Assembly: GCF_032401055.1 (NCBI RefSeq)
Contig: NZ_CP135529.1
Location: forward strand, 1,364,001 to 1,428,000
Length of the DNA stretch: 64,000 nucleotides
Source of the DNA: Tardiphaga sp. 709
Lineage (GTDB): Bacteria > Pseudomonadota > Alphaproteobacteria > Rhizobiales > Xanthobacteraceae
Direction: 5' to 3'
The translations under genes and the position numbers were made by a program. The notes beneath the pieces are model-generated. The model was not told where the DNA came from. It did no database searches and saw only the letters and a list, made by a program, of their open reading frames with translations. Positions 26,863-34,627 of this stretch are shown here, one piece after another. How positions within the stretch are numbered: the first letter of the stretch is position 1; each line of letters starts with the position of its first letter.

Positions 26863-27190
26863 ACTGGCCAGTAAATGAATGCGTTTCCGCCGAACTGTGA
26901 TGGACGTTTTTTACTTTGATCATTCAAGCAAACAGACTTAGCAATTTCGGCGCTTGAACTTAATAGCGCTACGCTAGATAGAAAGAATTGCTGACACAAG
27001 TTAATAGGACGGAGGTACACAGTCTTCTGCACGCCAAGCTGTGGGCCAATCACGACGCATGAAAAAGCCCGCGCAGAGCGGGCTAATCATCTGTTATAAA
27101 TCGCATTTCTGCTAAGAGTTAGTGATAGCAGGTCTCGCGGTTATTTCACATACCGCGCACCGCATGCGACATTCGGCGTGCGAGGGGCCC
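26863..27190. other. Intergenic boundary between cyanase and the SPARSA operon
   Basis: 328 bp, AT-rich, no credible gene. It carries the minus-strand terminator at 27066-27084 and must contain the SPARSA promoter. A 12-bp palindrome at 26862-26873 overlaps the start codon of the SIR2-APAZ gene. I could not pick out convincing -35/-10 boxes. Confidence 0.5.
27066..27084 (-). terminator. Intrinsic terminator after cyanase
   Basis: AGCCCGC pairs with GCGGGCT around a 5-nt loop. Read on the minus strand it is followed by TTTTTC. It separates the cyanate operon from the downstream SPARSA operon and marks the right edge of the island. Confidence 0.75.
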
Positions 27191-27679
27191 CTACCCCTCC
27201 TTGAACCCATATTCCGGCACATTGCCCGTCGCGCCGTAATACTTGTACGGCAGGAACTTGCCGGACATCGTGATCTGGACGCGGTCGCCCTTGGGATTAC
27301 TGATGCGCTGCATCACCATGTCGAAATCGATCGCCGACATGATGCCGTCGCCGAATTCCTCCTCGATCAGCGCCTTCCACGCCGGGCCGTTCACCATCAC
27401 CATCTCGTAGAAGCGATAGATCAGCGGATCCTGCGGCGGCATCTGCACATTTTCGGCGCGCATCGGGATCTCGTTGAGCATCGCAGTCTCGCTCTTCGAG
27501 AGGCCGAACAGCTCGCCGGCATTGGCCGCCTGCGGCTTGGTCAGCTTCATGTTGCCGAGAATGGCGCCGACGATCAGCACTTCGGAATAGCCGCCGATCT
27601 GCTCGCAGATATATTTCCAGGTCCATTCCTTCTCGCGCTTGATGTCGAGCAGCTTTTCGGTGAGGTCGGATCGCAGCAT
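27191..27679 (-). CDS. cynS: Cyanase
   Basis: 162 residues. Cyanase converts cyanate and bicarbonate to ammonia and CO2 (via carbamate), as a decamer. The catalytic triad is visible: Arg and Glu in YRFYEMVMVNGPAW and Ser in DGIMSAIDF. The N-terminal helical domain begins SDLTEKLLDIKREKEWTWK, and the C-terminus ends in GKFLPYKYYG. The ATG at 27679 has GGAG eight bases upstream. It is last in the operon binding protein-permease-ATPase-cyanase and gives the transporter its substrate assignment. Confidence 0.97.
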   Translation of the reverse strand: MLRSDLTEKLLDIKREKEWTWKYICEQIGGYSEVLIVGAILGNMKLTKPQAANAGELFGLSKSETAMLNEIPMRAENVQMPPQDPLIYRFYEMVMVNGPAWKALIEEEFGDGIMSAIDFDMVMQRISNPKGDRVQITMSGKFLPYKYYGATGNVPEYGFKEG

Positions 27680-27709
27680 GATGGTTCTCCTTAGGCTTCG
27701 TGCAGTTTG

Positions 27710-28597
27710 TTAGCGCACAGCGCTGGTGAGAGACGGCATCGTTGGCGCCTCGGTGAATGCGGGCCGCACCACCGGCACGTGGCGCGGATCATGGTTCGGC
27801 GTGGTGGCGGTGAAACTCTTGCTGCGCGTCACCAGGAAATCGATGATGTGGTTGCGCAGCGCGTAATAATGCGGGTGCTTGTGCAGATCGATGCGCGAGC
27901 GATCCCGCGGCAGCGGGTTCTCGACGATCTCCGCCAGCACGGCGCCGGGGCCGTTGGTCATCAGGAAGATCTTGTCGGCGAGATACATCGCCTCGTCGAC
28001 GTCATGGGTGATCATGAAGGTGGTCTGGCCGGTCTCCAGCGTGACGCGGCGCACCTCGTCCTGCAGTGTGCCGCGGGTGAGCGCATCGAGCGCCGAGAAC
28101 GGCTCGTCCATCAGCATGATCTTCGGCGTGATCGACAGCGCGCGCGCAATGCCGACGCGCTGCTTCATGCCGCCGGACAGCTCCGACGGCCGCTTGTGCT
28201 CGGAGCCCGTGAGACCGACCTTGTCGATATAGGTCTGCGCATGGGCGCGGACTTTGGCCTTGTCCCACTTGCGCCATTTCGACGACACCGCATAGGCGAT
28301 GTTGCCCATGACAGTCAGCCACGGCAGCAGCGCGTGGCTCTGGAAGATCACCGCGCGGTCGAGACTGGTGCCCGAGATCGCCTGGCCGTCGACGATGACG
28401 GTGCCTTCGCTGGGATCGTCGAGCCCGGCGAGAATGTTCAGCACCGTGGTCTTGCCGCAGCCGGAATGGCCGATGATGCAGCCGAACTCGCCCGGTGGCA
28501 TCGACAGCCAGAGATCCTCGAAGATCGTGGTCGCGCCGCCCGCCGCCTGCGGATAGCGCTTGGCGATGCCTTCGATGGAGATGAATTTGGTGGTCAT
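27710..28597 (-). CDS. Nitrate/cyanate ABC transporter ATP-binding protein
   Basis: 295 residues. Walker A is [12 protein letters not shown], the Q-loop region [12 protein letters not shown], the signature [15 protein letters not shown], and Walker [15 protein letters not shown], followed by [16 protein letters not shown]. NrtD/CynD/SsuB-type ATPase energising periplasmic uptake. It lies 30 bp before cynS. The C-terminal extension (about 255-295) is short and has no second binding-protein domain. CynD is the probable role, given the cyanase. Confidence 0.92.
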   Translation of the reverse strand: MTTKFISIEGIAKRYPQAAGGATTIFEDLWLSMPPGEFGCIIGHSGCGKTTVLNILAGLDDPSEGTVIVDGQAISGTSLDRAVIFQSHALLPWLTVMGNIAYAVSSKWRKWDKAKVRAHAQTYIDKVGLTGSEHKRPSELSGGMKQRVGIARALSITPKIMLMDEPFSALDALTRGTLQDEVRRVTLETGQTTFMITHDVDEAMYLADKIFLMTNGPGAVLAEIVENPLPRDRSRIDLHKHPHYYALRNHIIDFLVTRSKSFTATTPNHDPRHVPVVRPAFTEAPTMPSLTSAVR

Positions 28598-28616
28598 GAC
28601 GATACTTTCAGCGACG

Positions 28617-28790
28617 CGCCACTCCTTCTCCCCGCTTGCGGGGAGAAGGTCGGGATGAGGGGAGTCGCAGCGACGTCGTGCTGCCGAGAGTCCCCCTCAC
28701 CCGACTTCCACGCGCTGCGCGCGTTACAGTCGACCTCTCCCCGCCTGGCGAAGCTTCGCTTCGCTGTGCGGGGCGAGGTAAGGAAGGAGC
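28617..28790. repeat. Extragenic palindromic element, family C, within the cyn operon
   Basis: CTTCTCCCCGC...GCGGGGAGAAGG and a downstream CCTCTCCCCGC/GCGGGGCGAGG pair make an interrupted palindrome that fills the permease-ATPase gap. A sister copy lies at 33347-33550. Located inside an operon, it could form a long RNA hairpin that tunes relative expression. Confidence 0.65.
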
Positions 28791-28822
28791 GGCATTCATC
28801 AAGATTACAAATCCCATCGCAT

Positions 28823-29662
28823 TCACTCCGGAAACGTGACCATGCGGGTGAAGCGTGCCAATATCTGATCCAGCAACATGCCGACGATCCCGATCATCAG
28901 GATCGCAATAATCACATTTGTGATCGATAAATTATTCCATTCGTTCCAGACGAAGTAACCAATCCCCGTTCCGCCGACCAACATTTCAGCGGCGACGATG
29001 ACCAGCCACGCGATGCCGATGGAAATGCGCATGCCGGTGAGGATCGTTGGCGCGGCCGCAGGAAGAATGACGGTGAAGGCGCGGCGGAAGGTGCCGACCT
29101 CCAGCGTGCGCGCGACATTGATCCATTCCTTGCGCACGGCGGCGACACCGAAGGCGGTGTTGAGCAGCATCGGCCAGACCGAGCAGATGAAGATCACGAA
29201 GATCGCCGACAGCGAGGAGTCCTTGATGGTGTAGAGCGCGAGCGGCATCCAGGCGAGCGGCGAGATCGGCTTCAGCACCTGGATGAAGGGATCGAGCGCC
29301 TTGTTCATCAGCGGCGACATGCCGATCAGGAAGCCAAGCGGAATCGCGACGATGACCGCGATGAGATAGCCGAGCCCGACGCGGCCGATCGAATAGGCCA
29401 GCTGAATGCCGAGTCCCTTGTCGTTCGGCCCGTTGTCATAGAACGGTCGCTTCAGGTGCTCCCAGAGTTTAGCACCGACATCGAGCGGCCCGGGCATCGC
29501 GGATTTGCCCGATGTCGCGGTGAGACCCATCAGCTTTGCGTATTCCGGCGACATGGTGCCGACCGACGCCGTTTGCCGCGTGGCGAGGTGCCACACGCCG
29601 ATGAAGGCGAGGAAGATCGCGATGGAGACGACGGCGGCGCGGAAGCGAAGGGAAAAGGTCAT
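28823..29662 (-). CDS. Nitrate/cyanate ABC transporter permease
   Basis: 279 residues with about six transmembrane segments; BPD_transp_1 fold with the EAA loop around EWINVARTLEVGTFRRAFTV followed by LPAAAPTILTGMRISIG. The first TM is at residues 8-25. NrtB/CynB/SsuC class. It is flanked by the binding protein upstream and the ATPase downstream. Both gaps (200 and 225 bp) are filled by palindromic repeat elements rather than genes. Confidence 0.92.
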   Translation of the reverse strand: MTFSLRFRAAVVSIAIFLAFIGVWHLATRQTASVGTMSPEYAKLMGLTATSGKSAMPGPLDVGAKLWEHLKRPFYDNGPNDKGLGIQLAYSIGRVGLGYLIAVIVAIPLGFLIGMSPLMNKALDPFIQVLKPISPLAWMPLALYTIKDSSLSAIFVIFICSVWPMLLNTAFGVAAVRKEWINVARTLEVGTFRRAFTVILPAAAPTILTGMRISIGIAWLVIVAAEMLVGGTGIGYFVWNEWNNLSITNVIIAILMIGIVGMLLDQILARFTRMVTFPE

Positions 29663-29711
29663 TTCGTTATCTGGTTATCTCGTTATGTCTCTCAACGTCG
29701 CCCCAAACTCA

Positions 29712-29836
29712 GCCTGTCATCCCCGCGAAGGCGGGGATCCATAGACACCGAGCCCGTGGTTTGAGCGCAGCCCTCACTGACGTGCCCCCATACAAACACG
29801 GCGGGTATGGGTCCCCGCCTTCGCGGGGACGACAGC
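29712..29836. repeat. Extragenic palindromic element, family B, within the cyn operon
   Basis: GTCATCCCCGCGAAGGCGGGG (29716 onward) and its partner GTCCCCGCCTTCGCGGGGAC (29811-29830) face each other across about 70 bp; each end is also self-complementary. It fills the gap between the binding-protein and permease genes. Confidence 0.7.
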
Positions 29837-29862
29837 GGAGAGGCCGGCGCGTCACAGCAACC

Positions 29863-31248
29863 TCACGTCGCCTTCCTGATCTTGAAACTCGCCAGATACT
29901 CCTTCGGCTTCTCCGGATCGAAACTCTTGCCCATCACCGCGAACGACTTGTAGCTCGTCGCCGGCGGGCTCAATCCCATCTCCTTCATCACCTTCGCCGT
30001 ATCGGTGGCGAGATAGATCTGTTCGGCGACGCCCTTGTAGTCGACATCGCCCTTGATCTGACCCCAGCGCTGCATCTGGGTCATCATCCACACCGCAAAG
30101 GACTGCCACGGGAACGGATCGAAATCGACGCGCTTCGCATCGGTCTTGATGCCGCCGAGACCGTCGGCATAGGTGCCAGTCAGCACCTGCTCCAGCACCA
30201 CCGGCGGCGCGTTGAGATAGGCTGCCGGCGCGATGGCCTCCGCAATCGACTTGCGGTTCTCCGCCTTCGACGCATAGGCCGTCGCATCGACGATGGCACG
30301 CGTCAGCGCGGCAAAGGAGTTTGGCGAGGTGGTGATGAACTCTTTCGATGCCGCGAACGAACAGCACGGGTGCCCGTCCCAGATTTCCTTGGACAGGATA
30401 TGCATGAAGCCGACGCCGTCATAGATCGCGCGCTGGCAGATATTGTCGGGCGCCAGGAAGCCGTCGATATTGTCGGCGCGCAGGTTGGCGACCATTTCCG
30501 GCGGCGGCACCGAGCGCAGCTGCACGTCGGTATCGGGATCGATGCCGTGTTCGGCGAGATAGTAGCGCAAGAGATAATTGTGCATCGAATAGTCGAACGG
30601 AATGGCGAGCTTGAAGCCCTTCCAATCCCTGGGGTCGCGCTTGTCCTTGTGCTTCATGGCCAGCGTGATGCCCTGGCCGTTGATGTTCTCGATCGCCGGC
30701 ACGGTGTAGGGGATCGGCTGCGAGCCGAGGCCCAGCGAGATCGCGATCGGCATCGGCGCCAGCATGTGCGCGGCGTCGTATTCCTTGTTGATGGTCTTGT
30801 CGCGAATGACGGCCCAGCCGGCGGTCTTCACCACGTCGACATTGAGCCCCTGCTTCTTATAGAAGCCGAGCGGATCGGCCATGATGATCGGCGTCGCGCA
30901 GGTGATCGGGATGAAGCCGACCTTGAGATCGGTCTTCTCGAGCTTGCCCGCGCCCTGCGCGAACACTTCAGTCGCCGTCTTGATCGGGAAGAACTGCGAC
31001 AGCGCTGCCAGCGCGCTGGACGCACCGACCGACTTCAGGAATGCGCGGCGCGCGATCTCTTTCGGGAACACCGCGCGCATCACAGCCGAGGCGACGACGC
31101 CCTCATAGCGCTTGTCCTCGGTCGCAGGAATGTCGCAGCTGAGTTGCAGCGTGGCCTCATGCTCGGACTGGCTGGCGTGCTGACCGCAGCTGCAGGCGCC
31201 ATTGCGCAAACGGCGGGCGGGATCGAACGGATTGTCGAATGTGGACAT
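29863..31248 (-). CDS. NrtA-like cyanate/nitrate ABC substrate-binding protein, Tat-exported
   Basis: 461 residues. The N-terminal 65 residues precede the signal and contain ACSCGQH (Cys19, Cys21). The Tat motif ARRAFLKSVG is at 66-75, followed by a hydrophobic stretch and an AQGAGK cleavage area. The mature part is the NMT1/NrtA type II binding fold: LKVGFIPITCATPIIMADPL, MLAPMPIAISLG, DWKGFKLAIPFDYSMHNYLL. The ATG at 31248 has GAGGAGG upstream. First gene of the cyn operon, expressed from a sigma-54 promoter. Cyanate is the likely ligand because of cynS; nitrate is the alternative. Confidence 0.9.
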   Translation of the reverse strand: MSTFDNPFDPARRLRNGACSCGQHASQSEHEATLQLSCDIPATEDKRYEGVVASAVMRAVFPKEIARRAFLKSVGASSALAALSQFFPIKTATEVFAQGAGKLEKTDLKVGFIPITCATPIIMADPLGFYKKQGLNVDVVKTAGWAVIRDKTINKEYDAAHMLAPMPIAISLGLGSQPIPYTVPAIENINGQGITLAMKHKDKRDPRDWKGFKLAIPFDYSMHNYLLRYYLAEHGIDPDTDVQLRSVPPPEMVANLRADNIDGFLAPDNICQRAIYDGVGFMHILSKEIWDGHPCCSFAASKEFITTSPNSFAALTRAIVDATAYASKAENRKSIAEAIAPAAYLNAPPVVLEQVLTGTYADGLGGIKTDAKRVDFDPFPWQSFAVWMMTQMQRWGQIKGDVDYKGVAEQIYLATDTAKVMKEMGLSPPATSYKSFAVMGKSFDPEKPKEYLASFKIRKAT

Positions 31249-31280
31249 GTGACCTCCTCGGTGACGCTCCGGTCATTTAC

Positions 31281-31295
31281 GCAAGGAGTGTGCCA
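31281..31295 (-). promoter_or_regulatory. Sigma-54 promoter of the cyanate operon
   Basis: On the minus strand TGGCAC-N5-TTGC exactly matches the -24/-12 consensus (GG and GC 10 bp apart). It lies 33 bp upstream of the NrtA-like start, so transcription would begin near 31270. Confidence 0.85.
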
Positions 31296-31354
31296 GCCCC
31301 GCGCGCGCCGGAATGTCCAATCGCCGCAGGCATTTCGGTCCATCATTGGCGATT

Positions 31355-31404
31355 ACGAAAATTCGTGCTACACGAAAAATCGTAGCCTGATTACGATTTT
31401 TCGG
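31355..31404. promoter_or_regulatory. Three ACGA-N4-TCGT activator sites
   Basis: ACGAAAATTCGT (31355-31366), ACGAAAAATCGT (31372-31383) and ACGATTTTTCGG (31393-31404) share ACGA-N4-TCGt. They lie about 90, 106 and 128 bp upstream of the predicted sigma-54 start, the usual enhancer distance. The third overlaps the ribosome site of the divergent activator gene, suggesting autoregulation. Confidence 0.65.
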
Positions 31405-31414
31405 AGTTTCGCCG

Positions 31415-33316
31415 ATGGATTTGGCAACAGCCCAGCCGCATGATTTGCGCACCATCGCCTTCGATTATTCGGTCGAGCCGACGCTGCTGCTCGATCCCCA
31501 TGCCGACCAGATCATCGACGCCAATCCGGCCGCCTGCACCCTGCTCGGCTATGACCGCGCGCTGCTGCGCCAGATCAAGATCAGCGCGCTGCATGCGGGC
31601 CAATTGCCGGCGCTGATCGTGTTCACGCAGGCGGTGCTCGCCAAGGGCTCCTACTGGACCAACACGCTGACGCCGCGCCACGCCACCGGCGAAGCGCTGC
31701 AGCTCGAATATGCGGGCTCGCTGGTGCCGCAAGGCGAGCGCACCTTGCTGCTGCTGACCATGAGCGATCTCGAACAGCGCCGCCGCCGACATGTGGACGC
31801 CGCCGCCGAGGATCACATGCGCGGCGGCATTGCCGCCTGGCAGCGGGTCGAGCGCGTGTTTCAGGACATCGAGCGCGAGAACCAGTTGATCCTGCGCGCC
31901 GCGGGCGAAGGCATTTACGGCGTCAATGCCGATGGCAAGACCACCTTCGTCAATCCCGCCGCCGAGCGCATGCTGGGCTGGACCGCCGACGAACTCGTCG
32001 GCCGTGAAATCCACCCGATCGTGCATCACAGCCATCACGACGGCAGCCACTATCCCGATCACGACTGCCCGATCTATGCTGCCTTTCGCGACGGCGCCGT
32101 GCACAATGTCGACAACGAGGTGTTCTGGCGCAAGGACGGCTCGCCGGTCTGGGTCGAATACACGTCGACCCCGATCCGCGACCGCCACATGGTGGTCGGC
32201 GCCGTGATCGTGTTTCGCGATGTCAGCCAGCGCCGCGAGGCCGATGAAAAACTCCATGCGGCGCTGGCCGAAGTCGATCGCCTGCGCGAGCGTCTCGAAC
32301 TCGAAAACGCCTATCTGCAAGAGGAAATCCGCATCGAGACCAATCCGCGCGGCATCATCGGCCAGAGCGAGGCGATCCAGAAGACGCTGCGGCAGGTCAA
32401 GCTGGTGGCACCGACTACGGCGGCGGTGATGATCACCGGCGAGTCCGGCACCGGCAAGGAATTGATCGCGCGCGCGATCCACGAAGCCTCGGGGCGCCGC
32501 GACCGGCCGCTGATCCGCGTCAATTGCGCGGCGATCCCGCGCGAATTGTTCGAGAGCGAATTCTTCGGCCATGTGCGCGGCGCCTTCACCGGCGCGGTGC
32601 GCGACCGCATCGGCCGCTTCCAGCTCGCCGATGGCGGCACGCTGTTTCTCGACGAGGTCGGCGAGATCCCGCTAGAGCTGCAGGGCAAGCTGCTGCGCGT
32701 GCTGCAGGAAGGCAATTTCGAACGCGTCGGCGAGGAACGCACCCGCTCCGTCGACGTCCGCGTCATCGCCGCCACCAACCGCAATCTGAAACAGGAAGTG
32801 GCGCGCGGACGGTTTCGCGAGGACCTGTATTTCCGGCTCAACGTGTTTCCCGTGGAGTCGGTGCCGCTGCGCGACCGCCGCGAGGACATTCCCCTGCTGG
32901 CGCAGCACTTCCTGCTCAGCGAGAAACTGAAATCGGATCTGCGCCTGTCCGAGGGCGATGCCCGGCGGCTGTCGCGCTACGACTGGCCGGGCAATGTGCG
33001 CGAGCTGCAGAACGTCATCGAGCGCGCGGTGATCCTGTCGCAGAATGGGCGCTTGCGGATCGACTTGCCGGATATGCCGGGCCCGCATCACGCGACAGGC
33101 GCGCATCGCGTGAAGTCCGACGCCCGGCCGGCGGTGATGACGTCAGCCGAACTGCGCGATCACGAGCGCAGCAACATCCTCGCGGCGCTTGCCGCGACAT
33201 CCGGCAAGGTGTTCGGACCGGGGGGCGCGGCGGAGCTGCTGGACATCAGGCCGACGACACTGGCGTCGCGGATGAAGGTGCTGGGGATTGAAGGGACGCG
33301 CGGACGGGCTGGCTAA
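31415..33316 (+). CDS. PAS-PAS sigma-54-dependent activator of the cyanate operon
   Basis: 633 residues. PAS domains lie at about 12-120 and 150-275 (GVNADGKTTFVNPAAERMLG), joined by a short coiled coil (ADEKLHAALAEVDRLRERLE) to the AAA+ domain (about 315-550: GESGTGKE Walker A, HVRGAFTGAVRDR containing the sigma-54-contacting GAFTGA loop, LFLDEVGEI Walker B). A Fis-type HTH ends the protein (RPTTLASRMKVLGI). It starts at ATG 31415 after CGGAG. Divergent from a cyn operon with a consensus sigma-54 promoter, so it is that operon's activator. The second PAS has a His-rich loop (HHSHHDGSHYPDHDC) that could bind metal or a cofactor. The signal is unknown. Confidence 0.92.
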   Translation: MDLATAQPHDLRTIAFDYSVEPTLLLDPHADQIIDANPAACTLLGYDRALLRQIKISALHAGQLPALIVFTQAVLAKGSYWTNTLTPRHATGEALQLEYAGSLVPQGERTLLLLTMSDLEQRRRRHVDAAAEDHMRGGIAAWQRVERVFQDIERENQLILRAAGEGIYGVNADGKTTFVNPAAERMLGWTADELVGREIHPIVHHSHHDGSHYPDHDCPIYAAFRDGAVHNVDNEVFWRKDGSPVWVEYTSTPIRDRHMVVGAVIVFRDVSQRREADEKLHAALAEVDRLRERLELENAYLQEEIRIETNPRGIIGQSEAIQKTLRQVKLVAPTTAAVMITGESGTGKELIARAIHEASGRRDRPLIRVNCAAIPRELFESEFFGHVRGAFTGAVRDRIGRFQLADGGTLFLDEVGEIPLELQGKLLRVLQEGNFERVGEERTRSVDVRVIAATNRNLKQEVARGRFREDLYFRLNVFPVESVPLRDRREDIPLLAQHFLLSEKLKSDLRLSEGDARRLSRYDWPGNVRELQNVIERAVILSQNGRLRIDLPDMPGPHHATGAHRVKSDARPAVMTSAELRDHERSNILAALAATSGKVFGPGGAAELLDIRPTTLASRMKVLGIEGTRGRAG

Positions 33317-33346
33317 CGCTCAGCCGAGACGGCGCGCCGGCGGCGC

Positions 33347-33550
33347 GCTCCTTCTCCCCGCACTGCGCGGGGAGAAGGGTGGGATGAGGGGCATGGCAAG
33401 AGCGATGCAACAAGGAAACATTCTCGGATCGCACCATCCCGTCGATACTTTCCGACCCGAGAACCCGCGCATGCCGCAGCACCCGCGACCGCCCCTCACC
33501 CGCCGCGAAGACGCGGCGACCTCTCCCCGCAAAAGGCGGGGAGAGGTTAA
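33347..33550. repeat. Extragenic palindromic element, family C
   Basis: CTTCTCCCCGC...GCGGGGAGAAGG at about 33350-33378 and CCTCTCCCCGC...GCGGGGAGAGG at about 33521-33547 flank a less conserved middle. It accounts for most of the 316-bp gene-free stretch 33317-33632, which otherwise holds only the promoter at 33569. Confidence 0.65.
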
Positions 33551-33568
33551 GTGGAGTCAGGCGCCCGC

Positions 33569-33596
33569 TTGCGCTCTCCCGCAATAGGCATATATT
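33569..33596 (+). promoter_or_regulatory. Promoter of the second HTH locus
   Basis: TTGCGC (33569-33574) and TATATT (33591-33596), spacer 16 bp. The surrounding GGCATATATTC matches the promoter of the paralogue at 20.8 kb. Here the ATG is about 30 bp past the predicted start and has GGGAG. Confidence 0.5.
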
Positions 33597-33632
33597 CCAT
33601 ATCCGATTGACCGCGCTCTAAAGGGAGTCAGC

Positions 33633-34327
33633 ATGCGCTATCCTGCCTATCCCCTCTTTCCCTCCAACATCCGCGTCATCGACTCCTCCGCGGACCCGGT
33701 GACGCGCCTTCGGGTGACCGAGGATGTGGACAACGGACCGCCGCCGATGCCAGGCGGCCGCCCCAGGGCTGCAAGCGGCTGCACACCAATGCCACGGTGG
33801 CCGCGGTGCGCCGCCTGATCGAGGAGACCACGCTGACCTACAAGCAGATCGCGGCGAGGACCGGCGCGACCCACAGCACCGTCGGGCGCTGGGCCCGCGA
33901 GGGCGGCTGGCAGCGGCACCCGTTTGCGCCTGTGGCCAGCGATACATTGCGGGGCGCCCGCGCCGGCCGCCGGCTGAAGTTGCGCGTGCTGCGCGAGAAG
34001 CTGCAGGCGCTGGCCGAGCGCTGCGTCACTGAGCTGTGGAACAGCCCCACGGTCGATCTCGACCGGCTGATCCAGGCCATGCAGGTGGTGAAGATGGCGC
34101 GGCTGGAAGCCATGGGCAACCGGCGCCCGCGCCGCCACCCCGATGCACCGGCGCGCACCGGCCAGGACTGGATCGACTGCGACACCGCGATCCGCGCCGC
34201 GCTGAAGGAGATGCGCCGCGGCGGCGTCAACATCGACCGCGTCCCCGATGAAGCGATGGCCCTGCTGGAGGAGGCACATACGCCGCCCGATCCGCCGCGG
34301 CTGCGGGGCCCACGGCGGAGACCGTAG
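33633..34327 (+). pseudogene. HTH protein paralogue with a one-base frameshift
   Basis: The reading begins at ATG 33633 (GGGAG upstream) as MRYPAYPLFPSNIRVIDSSA and reaches GGRPR near 33766, then ends by a stop at about 33818. The rest continues two frames over from about 33761 (PQGCKRLHTNATVAAVRRLI), with the HTH TTLTYKQIAARTGATHSTVG, LQVLKMARLEAMG-like VVKMARLEAMGNRRPRR and AALKEMRRGGVN as in the 20.8-kb gene. One missing C in the run at 33761-33764 explains the break. It could be a real lesion, a sequencing error in a homopolymer, or slippage-decoded. A GTG at 33797 could still produce the HTH part. Confidence 0.75.
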
Positions 34328-34627
34328 GCGCTGCGGATGACCAACCTGCTGCGCGGACGAGATCGTCAACTTCAGCCCCGATGCGCTGATGGTTCTGGCG
34401 ACGCGGGCAAGACCGACGGTGGAATAGCGTGTCAGCAAGCCGGCAGCGGCATCATCAAGACACGCCCATCCGAAATAACAACTTGAAGTTTGGGCGGTTT
34501 TTGCCACAAACGTCGTGATGTAAATTCTCAACCGCGTCGCCTTGGCGAACACAAGCGGCTGAAAGCATTTCAACGGGCCGAGGCGCGCGTGCGCTTGAGC
34601 CCGATGGAAGAATTAACTTGGGGCGGA
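34328..34627. other. Gene-free stretch before the type I R-M operon
   Basis: 300 bp containing the hsdM promoter. A minus-strand frame through here and the HTH locus is open but has no recognisable domain and is mostly antisense to the HTH gene. No clear terminator or operator seen. Confidence 0.4.

Noticed and set aside
22537-27190. Search for att direct repeats or a tRNA flanking the SPARSA island
   Set aside because: No matching ends found by eye; the two terminator stems are different sequences.
33647-34573. 308-codon minus-strand ORF over the frameshifted HTH locus
   Set aside because: The plus strand holds conserved HTH motifs with a close paralogue; no domain seen on the minus strand, though its upstream 80 codons are not explained.
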